The notes under the pieces were generated by a model that saw only the letters and a list, made by a program, of their open reading frames with translations, did not search any database and was not told where the DNA came from. The translations under genes were made by a program, and so were the position numbers. A stretch of DNA of 64,000 bases from Phytophthora colocasiae (Eukaryota; Oomycota; Peronosporomycetes; Peronosporales; Peronosporaceae). Shown here piece after piece: positions 1 to 11,010 of the stretch; position 1 is the stretch's first letter; every line of letters starts with the position of its first letter. The DNA lies in contig JAGKQI010000051.1 in NCBI GenBank assembly GCA_018806915.1, positions 1 to 64,000 of the forward strand, written 5' to 3'.

Positions 1-147
1 ATTTTTGATTGCAAAGCGCGGGAAAGCTCGACGTCACTAGGAAACCATCGTGTGAAGGTGATTGCTTCTAGCTGCTGATGCTTGCAAACGCGCCACCGCT
101 GTCGGGGCTCAATGCTTCACGTCTTGTCGTGTATTAGATTGACAAGG

Positions 148-457
148 ATGTCAGGCTCTGGACCTCCTCGCGCTTCATGGGACCCCGAGAAGGACAAGTT
201 CCTGATAGATGCGATGACAGATCAAGCTCGAGCCGGCAAGCGCTCTGACTCTGGCTCCAAGAAATAGGCTTGGGCTGCCGCCACCAAGGAAATGAACGAT
301 AAATTTGGACTTCAACTCGTCAAGCAGCAGATCAAGAGTCATCTGCAAATGGCAAGCACGGGAGTAGCATGGTATTGATGGTGTGTCCTAATATGTGACT
401 GTCTGGTGTCTAGCTGAAAACAAAGTACACAGCAGTGTCTGATATGCTTTGTGCTTC
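148..457 (+). pseudogene. PIF/Harbinger ORF1 (Myb/SANT-like DNA-binding protein), 5' half
   Basis: From the ATG at 148 the frame reads a SANT-like helix region (SWDPEKDKFLIDAM, then AWAAATKEMNDKFGLQLVKQQIKS), typical of the Harbinger-associated DNA-binding protein that recruits the transposase to the element ends. An in-frame TAG at 265-267 interrupts it. After codon QM near 349 the sequence fits a short intron with a GC donor, ending at the TAG near 414. A second exon (LKTKYTAVSDMLCAS) then stops at 457, where element A begins. Removing element A and one copy of the CTTC target duplication joins this exon in frame to SGFGWDAERNVV at 42095. The stop and the insertion make it a pseudogene. Start choice is tentative because ATGs at 82 and 109 are also in frame. 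Confidence 0.75.
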
Positions 458-2147
458 TGTCGCGAAGTCGGTGAAACTTTGGTCGCGGAGCAGGGGGCGT
501 ATAGTGAACCCTAGTTATACGACTACTGAAAAGGTTTTTTCAGATCCGTACAACGGTAGGTTGGCGTGTGGTACCTTGCGGTATCCTCGTGGGTTCGTTG
601 TCTTCGGAAATATAACCCTCGCCGGAGTCTGAGAATGTGTTGTGAAGAGAAGTTGGGGTTCCCTTGGAGTCTGGTGTCGGTATTCAGGAATCCTTCCAGG
701 AGCGTTCGGGAGTCGGAATCTCTGGGAACCAAGGTGGTTTCCAGGAAGTCGGCGGTCGAAAAGAGGTTAATGTACCAGAGAAAGTCTGAAATCGGTGTCT
801 GAATATCACAAATCCAGAACCGAGATACCTGACTTTCAGAGATAAACAACCAATATACAGAGTTCGAAAATATACAAATATATACAGCCGTTCTTATTCT
901 TTCTAGGCCCTTGAACGGTGGGCTAACACTCCAGGTCAACTAGGGACTTACTACCAGACACCTGGTCTGTCTGGTATCCCTTTACGTTCGCGCACCACCC
1001 TCTAGTATAGAGGGAAAATATAAACCAATACAATCGGCTATATATAACAGTCTACCTTGCACTCTGAAAACGACTGTCTAGTTTCCAGAGCCTGTCCAAA
1101 CGAGCAATATGAAATGGGCTACCGCTAGAGACAAAACAAACGACCCAACTAGGATATGGAATAGGCGGGTCCTCTCAGGTCTCTACGTTACCTGATCTCC
1201 ACCTAAGGGGATTGAATTTGGTGGAGATCACACGGCGTACGTCCTTGACGCAGTGACTTGGATACCTCTCAAGCGGACTTGTGCAGTAGCAAGCAAATTG
1301 AACTCTGTTTATCGTTTTATCTTTCTCGTAACTCTCATATATCTCTGGTAACTCTCTTCTTCTTGTCGTCTTTTGCGTCCTTTATGCAGTCAGTCTTCAT
1401 ATCTCAGGTACTCTTGGTCTTTGTATACATCTGGTACTTTGACTTGGTCTCAGTATGCAGTCTGTGCAGCCGATCTCGATGGGTTGACAGGTAGAGACGT
1501 CATTACGGGGGATGTGCAGGTCAGTAATCACTTGAATGCGTGACTTGAACTTGGGTTCACTTGGTTTCAGTATGGTCTTGAATCTTCGGTGGTTTCAGAG
1601 TCTGGTATCCCGGTTTTCAGAGTCTGATATCACTTGGTTTTTCAGAGTCTTGGTCACTCAGAGTTAGAGATACCAGAGTCTTGAATACGAAACCAGAGTA
1701 CGGAGCACTAATGCTTCAACGTACATGAAGATCTTGAGGGTTGCGCGGGTGCGCGGCGTCCGGCGCGCGATACTTGGTCTCTGCGGGTATATATTGTGAA
1801 TCCTTGAATCATCCATCGTCGCGCTGGACGGTAACGGGATGAGGTCTCTCAGAGATACGTTCTTCTGAGAGACTTTCCGCCAGAACAGAGCACTCATCGT
1901 CAGGAAAGTCCGGTGACCAGACGGAGTGTAGTCGACCTTCAGAGTTGTGCACACTCTGAAGTACACTTCTGGTCCCTTTGGGCCCCTTTACAGTCAGGCG
2001 AAGGTTTATCCACAATCTTCCACAGATGTCGCACTTTGGGTGCGGCCGCGTCCCAAAGTCCCTTTCGCTTATAACACATAGTATAACAAATCACATAGTA
2101 ACGTAATATCCACCTGTCGATAGAAAATCGTAATTAACATCATGTCA
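458..2147 (-). repeat. 3' LTR of element A
   Basis: It matches 40405-42090 almost base for base apart from scattered substitutions and small indels, for example around 1140-1160 against 41095-41115. In element sense it runs TGACATG...CGCGACA. Copies of TCAGAG and TCTGA are dense, especially 1561-1680. Long ORFs here (1258-1494 plus, 1664-2015 minus) show no protein-like features. The inward antisense gene starts about 240 bp beyond this LTR, so the LTR could promote in both directions (inference). Confidence 0.93.
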
Positions 2148-2162
2148 ACCGCCCCTCCTGGT
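2148..2162 (-). promoter_or_regulatory. Candidate polypurine tract of element A
   Basis: Read on the minus strand, a purine-rich stretch (AGGAGGGGCGGT) directly abuts the TG of the 3' LTR, the position expected for the plus-strand primer of reverse transcription. Elements B1, B2 and C have a similar tract at the same place. Confidence 0.55.
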
Positions 2163-2388
2163 CACGATCCATCAGTGCGGAACTTTCTCCAAGCTGTGTA
2201 TCATGGCCAGGCCTATCAAACATTCTGATAGACGGTTTTCAGAGCGTAGCGTAGCTGCAACTCTTTGCCAGTTACCTGGTTTTCAGAGTCTCTGGTGTCC
2301 CGTCGCACAATCTGATTCTCTCAGACTCAGAAACTTGACTTTGACTTGCCTAACAGGCGATCATTTTCAAAACTCCGTCCTTTCGCTC

Positions 2389-5300
2389 ATGACTGAGGAA
2401 ACGAACGCTTCTCTGAGCTTGAACGCCCCACCGAGTGGGGCGGCAGGCGACGCCACAGGCACTTGTCCTGCTTCGGCAACTGCCAATATATCGCAGGGTG
2501 GAGATGTTGGTTCAGCCACATCGCCAGGTGGCAGCCCTAGCGCCCCAGCCCATGCATCCAAACCTACCGACTCACAGGCCGATGGTCCGACTGAGGACCT
2601 CCCTGGTGATGACATGAACTCGACCGGTGTTGGTGATCTCTCGCCACCAGTGGCTTCACGTGGGGAATATCACTCTGAATTCTCTGAGGGAACTCCTGGT
2701 GTCTTCAGACCGCGAGCCTTTGGTGCCCCACGGCTTTTGTCTACGGAAGAGGTCGATCGGCTGTTTCGTCAGGGTCTGGTGACAACCACAGGGGATCAAG
2801 TCACGGCGTTGGGGGACTCTGATGTTCCCCAGAACTATATCGCTCCCAGCGTGAAGCCAGAGGGACGTGCCTTTTTTGGTGAGTACCCCCGCGCGAACTG
2901 AAGACTTCAGAAGAGGGCGCCACATAGCGAATGCGTACGGTGGCCCCTGTGTACTCGTGGGTTACGAGGCACTTACTGATGAAGACCTCCAGGAGCTGGA
3001 GCGAGTGATTCCAAGCTTCGACCCCGCCGAAGTTGTGTCTCCGTGCGCCCAGACTCCAGACGTGCGTACTCTGGATGCTTTGACGTCGTCTGTGGATGTT
3101 CGCCGGGAACTGGGGTCTCTGGTTTCTCATGTCTCCCCCACTCGGCTTGCCGAGAAAGTTTTTCGGACGGCCGGATGCCTAAAGCTTATGACTGCTGCTC
3201 ACCGTCGCCTTCGGGAACGCGTTGGTTCTCAGAACGGTGTCGCCTTGATTGATGCTGCAGCAGCGCGCTCTGAATGCGAAGAAATCAAGCGTGAGTGGGT
3301 ACTGCACTGTCAATACTGGAAACACGAGCTTAAGTGTGCCCAGCAAGACGCCGGTGCGGTAGAAGAACGCATGACTTCGGAGATTCAGGATCTCAAAGCT
3401 CACTACCAGGACCAAGTGGAAGCTCTGAAGTCGGACAAGGCAGTTCTGACGTCCCAAGTCGCTGATCTTAAAGCACAGGTCTCGATTCTGAAGTCGCGTC
3501 CTGAGGTCAAGCCCACAGATCCGTGGGGGTTCTCAGAGTTCTTACAAGAGAATTCTGAAATCTCTGGTAATTGGGATCGGCTCCATGACCTTCTGGTGTC
3601 ATACCAAGAAGACACCACCGTCCTGATAACTGGACGACTATCATCAGTGTGACAGCCTTGGACGCGCGAAAGAAACCCGTTCCTGACTTCAGAAACGGCT
3701 TTCTGAGGAACGAGCTCGTCAGGCTGCTGAGAAGGCCGCGAGGACCTCAGAGTTCTGGATCTTACCCGTCCAAGTACTGAAATTTCAGAGTCCAAGAGTG
3801 AGAGCCCACGGTACCTGTCATATCCACCGAAGCCCCAGACTCTGAAATCACCTCCGAAGCGACCGCTCAAGTGGGACTCCAAGAATTTGCAGCGTCGCCC
3901 GTCCGGACACAAGCCCGTTGAAGAGTCGGCGCTTCCGGCGAATGCAGATTCTAAGGTGGCAAAATCTGAGGTCCACAAGAGGCTCCCTGGTGACGTGGTC
4001 TGGAAGGAAGTTCGACCCGACCTCCACCAAGCCCTGCTGTCTGGGATCAAGTATGATAAAGCCATGGAGTGGTTGGCGTCGGACAAAGCGGCTCACAGTC
4101 TCTTCAGCAGTCCGGCTCTCATTCAGATGTTGGTGAGCCTGGTATTCTCTCGTCGCCTGGATTCTACTCTCTGGGCCAAGTACGTCCCTGAAGTATATTA
4201 CCAGATGGCCGACGAGGTGGTGGATCGTCACATCTCAGCTGGTACCGAGCCTGCAGCCTGGGGTGATCTGGATGGGCACGTAAATTATCCAGAAAGTGAT
4301 GTCGAGTCCACCGCCGACAAGCCCAAGGATGATCCGGATTACAAGGATTCTGGTGTGATCGAGTCTGGAGACGAAGACGACGACGAGAGCTCTGATGATG
4401 GTGCGTCTGACGACAGCGATTCCGAGAGCGACAAGTCTGAAGACAAGAAGTCTCAAGACAAGAAGTCTGGGAGCAAGAAGTCTGGGGACAAGAAGTCCGG
4501 GAGCAAGAAGTCTGATGACCACCCGCGTCCTGGTTCCAAGCGTCCCCGGGATTCTGATGACGACTCTGACTCTGATGATGGACCTATCATCCCCACCAAG
4601 AAGTCCAAGAGAAGTATCGCATCCGTAAAGGCCCACACCAGTCCGAAGTCTCGCCCGAAGTCCACCAGTGGAAGTGGATCGAGGTCCAAAAGTTCTTCTG
4701 GGAAGGCGCGTAGTCTGGTGTCCAAGCCCTATAACTCCCTGACGGTCGAGGAGCTCCAGGTGGTGGAAACACCAGACTGTGAGGCATCCTCCTGGTTGTA
4801 CTATGGTATCGGGGTACAACGAGTGAGCTCTACCAAGACCACCACTGGCCAGACATTGGGTTTTCCAGACTACGAGGTGCACAAACACTCGTGTGCCATC
4901 CTCAAGAAGCGCTGGGACTCTGAGCGATACTGCGCAGTTCTCCGCAAGAAGCGCGCCCCCTGGAAAGTCATGTTCGACAACCGATTCTCAGAGTTTTACT
5001 TCCACAAGCGGGAAGAACTGGGGCCCATGGTGTTGGCTGACGTGGAAGACATCGTGCGCAGCATGAAGAAGCATGCTCAAGCCTTCTGGGAGCGTACGCA
5101 TTGGGTGACCATGGATGTTGAGGCTGACGACAAGTCTGCGGAGCTTCACAAGTACCGATCCATGCGTCGAGCCGCCATGATTCGTCAACACAACGCCCTC
5201 ATCCGAAAGTCCTGGGGCACAAAGATTTCCCAGAGTCGCTGCTTTCAGAGCCTGGCATCTGGGTTGTCCCAGACAAGTCCTGCCCTTGGATCTGGCAAGA

Positions 5301-5505
5301 TCCCAGAGTCACTGAAGCTCAGGGTCCCAAGTGTCTGAGTCTGGAGACGCAACTGGGTGACTTGGACGCTATTGAGCCTGCTCGGATGCAATGGGCCACG
5401 GTGAATGCGGACGAAGAGTGGCTCCAGTATGTCCCCGCTGACGTCAAGAAGGATCAGATGACACCTACGGAGCGTTCCGAGAACCCGATCTCCCTTCGCT
5501 ACTGA
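2389..5505 (+). pseudogene. Antisense accessory gene of element A (unknown function)
   Basis: The gene is transcribed against gag-pol, just inside the 3' LTR, and ends 389 bp from the convergent pol stop. The start at 2389 (MTEETNAS) is chosen because the Pro/Ser/Gly-rich N-terminus that follows resembles the N-termini of the B and C counterparts. Open segments 2389-2901, 2867-3652 and 3887-5338, plus a tail to 5505, are in different frames, so three or four indels break it. Features in order: disordered N-terminus; a block at 3074-3169 (VRRELGSLV..LAEKVFRT) shared with element B; a coiled coil near 3280-3500; an acidic then Lys/Ser-rich repeat zone at 4360-4720; a C-terminal domain with HAQAFWERTHW near 5072-5104, shared with element C. 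No signal peptide, membrane segment or enzyme motif is seen. It does not look like an envelope gene. Confidence 0.7.
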
Positions 5506-5894
5506 GGCTCAGGTGTCCACTATGGCGCCCACAGGAAGGCTGCATTTTCGAGAAGCCAAATAGTTGTCTGCATTTGTGACGTAAATCCCCGGCCTCAGTG
5601 TAGCTTCCTAATCCCTTAATCTTTCAATATCACTCCACGTAATCACTCTTCTTCTCATCATCTCATTGTTCATAACCTCGTATCCTCCAGTACTTAACTC
5701 TCCACAAACTCACTTCCAAATTCACATTCACACAGTCGTTTTATATAAGCAGCAACATGGTCGATCACATATCCAAACGCACGAATTTCAGAAATAGGTC
5801 TCTGAAAACACGCACTCAGATTACCACACTCTAAAAATCAATATCTGAAATCCTTCAGATATCAGACTTCCAGATGTGTTTTTTTTCAGAGTTA
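5506..5894. other. Non-coding gap between convergent genes of element A
   Basis: AT-richer stretch between the 3' end of the antisense gene and the stop codon of pol. I see no ORF, repeat or RNA feature. It presumably holds both 3' UTRs. Confidence 0.5.
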
Positions 5895-8800
5895 TTAGAC
5901 CCTGGGGTGATCGTCTCCAGCCTGCATCGCCTGAAAACGGGCTCGTGCTCGTGCACTCTGGTTGAATTCGTAAAGTAATGCTCCACAGTTCAACTTCGAT
6001 AACGGCAACCACTCCGTTTCATCGTAACCTTTCCACTTAATCAAATATTCGCGCAGGCGTCTGGACGTCCTGGTACGCTTGTTCCAGCGGGTATCCAGAA
6101 TCTTCTCCACTTCATACTCGTCGTTTTCAATATCAGGTTCCCAACTATCTTCTGGTAACAAGGCGGCGTCAAAATCATCATCTTCTGGAATCTGGAGTTC
6201 CACCGTGGGTCGTCTGGGGAACAGGGCCCTTGGCTTCAGACGGCTCACATGCACCCAGGGGTTCACGCGGTAGCCGGTATCTTCAACCTTGAGTCGTACT
6301 CTGAAATCGTCCAGCATTTCCTCGATCCTGAAGGGTCCGTGCCACATGTGTGCTAGTTTTCTGCTCAATCCTGTTTGTACCTTAGGGATGTAGAGCCATA
6401 CAGCGTCACCTATAGCGAAACCTGACTTCAGACGCTCTGATAACTCGTTCCACTTTCTGGTCTGTTCTTCAGACCGGTCACGCTTTGCCTTCTTCTGGAG
6501 GTCTTCGGCACATGCCAGAGCATAGCTGTAGTCTCGTTGCATCTTCCGTCTCCATTCGTACGCAGTTCGCTCCTGAGTCGTCGATGGCTTGGGTCCAAGC
6601 ATAGCGGACACCGTCCCATTAGCATCCTAACCATGTACCAGGTAGAAAGGCGTTTCCAGACGGGTGGCATCGAATGATGTGTTCAGGGCAAACATCAGAC
6701 GTTCGGCGTGATCATCCCAGTCACTTTGATCAGCTTCAGAGATATATGCCTTAATCGCGCGCACCACAGTCTGTACTGATCTCTCCTGCTGGCCGTTGGC
6801 TTGAGGTCGGTACCCTAGAGTAGCTCGTTGTCTGCTACCCAAAAGTTCCCTGAAACACTTGAACACCTCACTCATAAAGCGAGGATCTTGATCATGACGG
6901 ATCAGAGAGCTAGCACCAAAGTTTCTGAAAACGCGTTCCTCATAAGCCTCTGCTACATCCTGAGCAGTGGTGACGCTCATTGGCTTGCACATTACATATC
7001 CCGAAAACATATCCTGGAACAGCAAGAGAAATGTGTTTCCACGTGCGGATTTCGGCATGTGAGTCACAAAATCCATAGACACCACTTCAAATGGCCGGCT
7101 GGGCTCAATATTTTCAGGGGACGGTCCAGGATTTGGGGGTCGCCCCTTGCCACTGGCACAGTCTACGCATTCCTTCACAAATCTCTCCACATCGGCATAC
7201 ATACCCAACCAGTAAAATTCCGAACTCAACTTCTCAAAGGTTCTCCTGATTCCTTGATGTCCACCTTGGTAATCTTCATGAGCATAGTGTAACAAGTCTG
7301 GATACAAGTCTCTGGGAACCACCAGTCTGAGTTCGTCAACATTGTCCCGGGGCCGCTCTCGAGTAGCGCGACTCAGACGATAAAGTACATCTCTAGAATC
7401 CAGAACGAAGTCCTCAGCAACTCTGGCAAGCTTCCTGACTCGGGGTCGTGGTAAATCTCCCACGTCACCTTTCAGAAACTTCATGAGTTCAACCAAGTAC
7501 GGGTCCTGGCTCTGATGCGCCTTGATCCGTCGCCAGCGTTCTGCCTGGAACTCCAAAGGCCCCAAAGGTTCTCGTTCGTCATCATCCTCAGGCAGATTAG
7601 CGTCAGGCGGAGCTTGGGCACGGGTTACAGCAATCAACACTCTGACCGATCGAGGCAGGGGTGCGGATTCCGGATCGAAAACATTCTCAGACTCTGGTGA
7701 CGCATTATTTTCAGAGTCTGATATCTTTGACTCTTGAGCTTCCATGTCCGGGGCTGAGCAAGGCTTCATCAGTTTCTCATGAACTTTGGATACCAGTTGC
7801 AGGTGCGTAAGTTCATCCTCGTCTTGCACCTGCCAAGCTTCCCCAAGAGTCAAAGTCTTCGAGGTCAGGTAATCTGCTGCTTGGTTAAACTCGCGCTTCA
7901 CATGCACCAACTTCAGAGTCCGAAACTTGATTTTCAGAGACTCAAATTCGGCCAACCTCCGTTGCAAGTTAGACTGATTGCAGTTGATTAGTCCCTGAGC
8001 TTGTTGTATCGCGATGCGCAAATCTCCCACGACCACCAACTCCTGTATTCCGTGGTTGAGTGCCATCTTCAGACCATAATTCAGACCACAGTATTCCGAG
8101 TCATTCACCGTGACATCCGTCAGGGGAAATCCTCGGGCTTCCAGAACGCTCCACCCCGGGAGTTCCCAGAGTATACACCCACAGCTTCCCAGACGGGTAG
8201 ACGTCTTTGCGGCACCATCAAAACTCAGAACATAGCCCTGATAATCTGCTCCCAGCATTTCCACACTGATAGGAACTGGCGGCTTGACTCGCCCCTTGAC
8301 TGGGATCAGATTTTCAGAGACCTCGTCCAGATGCTCCCTGGGGGTAATGCCCGCACCGAGTATAGCTGGGAGTCCATCTTCGTCACGCTGTACCCGGTGG
8401 ATCTCCAAGTTCCACTGCGACAACTTCATACCCCACTTGACGTTTCTGCCGTCGGTGGAGTTCGATGTCAGCAACCATTTCAGGACAGAGTATCTGGTAT
8501 AGACCACGATCACCGGACTTGACTCCACCAGAGCTCTGAAGTTTTCCAAAACTCTGAGGATCGCAATCACCTCTTTCTCAGCGATATGATACCTGAGTTC
8601 GGCATCATTCAGGACACGACCCGTAAACCGGACCGGGTGTATTATTCCCTCATATTCTTGTCCCAAGACTGCTGAAGCAGCCCAAGGGTTCGCGTGCGGA
8701 ATAACAACAAACGGTCTAATTCGGTCTGGATGTCTGAGTAGTGGAGTAGAGACTATCTTGCGTTTCAGAATCTCGAACGCCTCTTTCGCACGAGTCAGGT

Positions 8801-9089
8801 CTCGTCCAGCACGAATCTGCTCGTCCGTCAGCTCATAGAGGGTAGCAGCAATCACCGGTAAATCCTCAATAAACTTGTTGTAATAGTTGAGGCTTCCCAT
8901 GAAACTCTGAACTCCCTTCAACGTAGACGGAAATGGCAGTTCTTCAACTCCTTTGACAATCTTAGGTGTTGCCCTCAGACCCTCGGCACTGATTTCGTGG
9001 GATAGGTACGGTATCGACAACTTCCCGAACTCGCTCTTGGGCAAACTCACAGAAATGTTCCAATAGCGAAGCCTCAAAAAGCAGGGCAT
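5895..9089 (-). pseudogene. Element A pol: RT thumb, two RNase H domains, integrase, chromodomain
   Basis: The open segment 9089-6627 holds, in order: the RT end (PFPSTLKGVQSFMGSLNYYNKFIED); a Ty3-type RNase H whose usual catalytic Asp positions are changed (VIPHANPWAASAVL; YTRYSVLKWLL); a second RNase H with Asp-Glu-Asp-Asp visible (SFDGAA, DSEYCGL, GDLRIAI, QAADYLT); and an integrase with an H-H-C-C zinc site (HYAHEDYQGGHQG...CVDCASGKG) and the catalytic triad D (SMDFV), D (RHDQDPRF), E (GQQERSVQT). A frameshift near 6611-6627 moves into the segment that ends at 5895. That segment carries the integrase tail and a chromodomain (EYEVEKILD...YLIKWKGYDETEWLP). The chromodomain is expected to guide integration to histone-marked chromatin. 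Confidence 0.88.
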
Positions 9090-9914
9090 TCAAATCGTCA
9101 CATAATTGGTCCCAAGTCGGTGCTCCATGTGCGATGTCGTCGATGTATGAACTCCTCCCCAGGACTGGGCCCATGCACGTGGGAACGGGAATGTTCCTCT
9201 GAAAGACGGTCATCTGACTTGGTGAGGGTTGGCATCTCTGAAATCAGGTATGGTTCTCAGAGTCTGAAAGATGCTTTTAGAGTCCTGGAGGCTGGAGTTG
9301 CAGAAATTCCAGAACCTCCGCATCAACTTCAGCTTCTTCTTCTGGTGACAGTCTCACGAATCCCCACAGGCAATTGTCTAACATAGCCTGATACACAAGA
9401 GGGCGTTCTTCAGACCAAACGGCATCCTTACCCACTGAAAATGTCCAAACGGGCAAATGAAAGCTGATATCAGTCGTGCGCGCTCCGTCATCCTGATCGC
9501 CCAGAAACCACTAGCCATATCCAGGCTCATGAACCACATGGCAGCCTCAAAACCAATTAAGAGATCGTCAATAAGAGGTAGAGGGTAACGCGACAGTTGA
9601 ATGAAGCCATTCACGATGCGATAGTCGATGCACATCCGTATGTCAACACCATTCTTCTTGAGAACGATCACAATAGGAGATGCGCACGGGGAGTTAGAGT
9701 ACTCGATCAAACCAGTTTCCAGGAGTTTCTTTAGAAGCTCGTATACCTTCAGCATGAGATGAGGGGCGACGGATCTCGGACGTTGAGCTACCGGCTTGGC
9801 ATCTCCCACATCCAGATCACAGACCACGCCCCTTGCCGGTGCGGGTGCTGCATTGCCATCTCCCAGGAATATTTTCCTGTGATACCTCAGAATATCGCGC
9901 AGTTTCTTCTCCAT
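9090..9914 (-). pseudogene. Element A pol: reverse transcriptase fingers and palm
   Basis: The frame 9914-9378 reads a Ty3/Gypsy RT start (SPCASPIVIVLKKNGVDIRMC, SLDMASGFWAI, MPFGLKNA). It then shifts frame near 9385 into a short linker with two stops. The YIDD active-site motif reappears at about 9140 (GRSSYIDDIAHGAPTWDQL). RT copies element RNA into DNA in the particle. Several indels make it non-functional as written. The long linker between the MPFGLKNA and YIDD motifs also occurs in element C, so it belongs to the family and is not an insertion. Confidence 0.85.
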
Positions 9915-11010
9915 TTCTGGGGTCGTCTTTCCTGGTTCTCGCTGTCGACATCACACTCTGGTGTCAACTCTTCCAGCTCAGGCAACATGACCAGTTGGTC
10001 ACGTAATTGAGCGAGGAGTTCCGTGCCTTCTCGCATATACACACCTGGCTCCAAGTCCAATTCTTCATTCGAAACCCCGCTCATATTCCACTCGTAATTT
10101 TTCCACAGGCGTTCCAGGCATCCCCTGAATGGGAATATCCCAGGATTCATCCATTAGGTCGAAATCATCCGCGGGTAACTCAGGGGTCTGAGAGTCACCT
10201 AAGAGACACTCCGGCTTTGAGTTAAGGACGTCACCGGCAATAACAACAGACGAGTCACCAGGGTCTGTATGTGGAATACTTTCAGAGGATGTTTCCAAAT
10301 CTCTGGTATCTGTACTGATGTCCGCACTTCCCGTTGACTCACCGGAGCAACCATCTTCCGTCTGGGTGAATGCATCCAGGGCGAAGCGTACTCGTTTCAC
10401 AGTCGGTGGTGACTCTGGTTTCACGAACTGCACTCGAGCGTTGTCAAACCTTGGACGTTGCAGTATTTCAGTCGGCCACGGGTAGTCCGGCCGATCTACA
10501 CACGGGGGCTGCGGCATCAGAGCCTCCAACTCCGCCTCTCTCTTCATACGTTTCTTAGTCTCTGGTGACGGGGTGCTTTCCAGAATCAGAACCTCCCAAT
10601 CACGATAGGCAGCGGAACCTGGACGCACGAAACGTCCATGCCTTGGGAAGAAACCATATTCCACGATCCTCGCGACATCAGAAAGTTCATTGACCCACGT
10701 GTTTTTATCAGAGATGTTTACCACGCGAACGGCCACAGGCCAAGATCGGGCCGCATAGATCAGCTGGGTAACCCAGCGGTCACCGCGTCCGGCCCACACG
10801 ACTTCCCTTTGCGGGTTCGTTGGCCCGTAGTCAATTCGGACAACAAATTCTTCGCCTGGACTCAGAAGAACAGCCTCACATGGTCTAACCGACCTGTTAC
10901 GACCAATGTGATCACCAGGTTCCCAATTACACATCATCACCACTACCTCGTCTGGTAACGATACCAGACCTTCACGAGCACTAATTCTCACTCCGGCAGC
11001 AAACATAAAA
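9915..11010 (-). pseudogene. Element A protease C-terminal part and protease-RT linker
   Basis: Open from 11006 (MFAAGVRISAREG) to 10065, then continuing in another frame through QLRDQLVMLPELEEL to about 9930. It carries the protease C-terminus and a conserved region (GRGDRWVTQLIYAARSWPV, then RFVRPGSAAYRDWEVL) also present in B and, less closely, in C. The acidic linker before RT has no known domain. The protease N-terminal part lies 24.5 kb away at 35540-36006, separated by B1 and B2. Confidence 0.8.

Noticed and set aside
1258..1494. 78-codon ORF in the element A LTR
   Set aside because: No domain or conserved feature; it lies wholly inside an LTR and is not kept in the partner LTR.
4235..4888. 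217-codon minus-strand ORF with Arg/Leu/Val repeats
   Set aside because: Shadow of the low-complexity Lys/Ser/Asp region of the antisense gene on the other strand.
2389..5505. Envelope-like gene
   Set aside because: No signal peptide, transmembrane segment or furin-like site is visible, and the gene is on the strand opposite to gag-pol.
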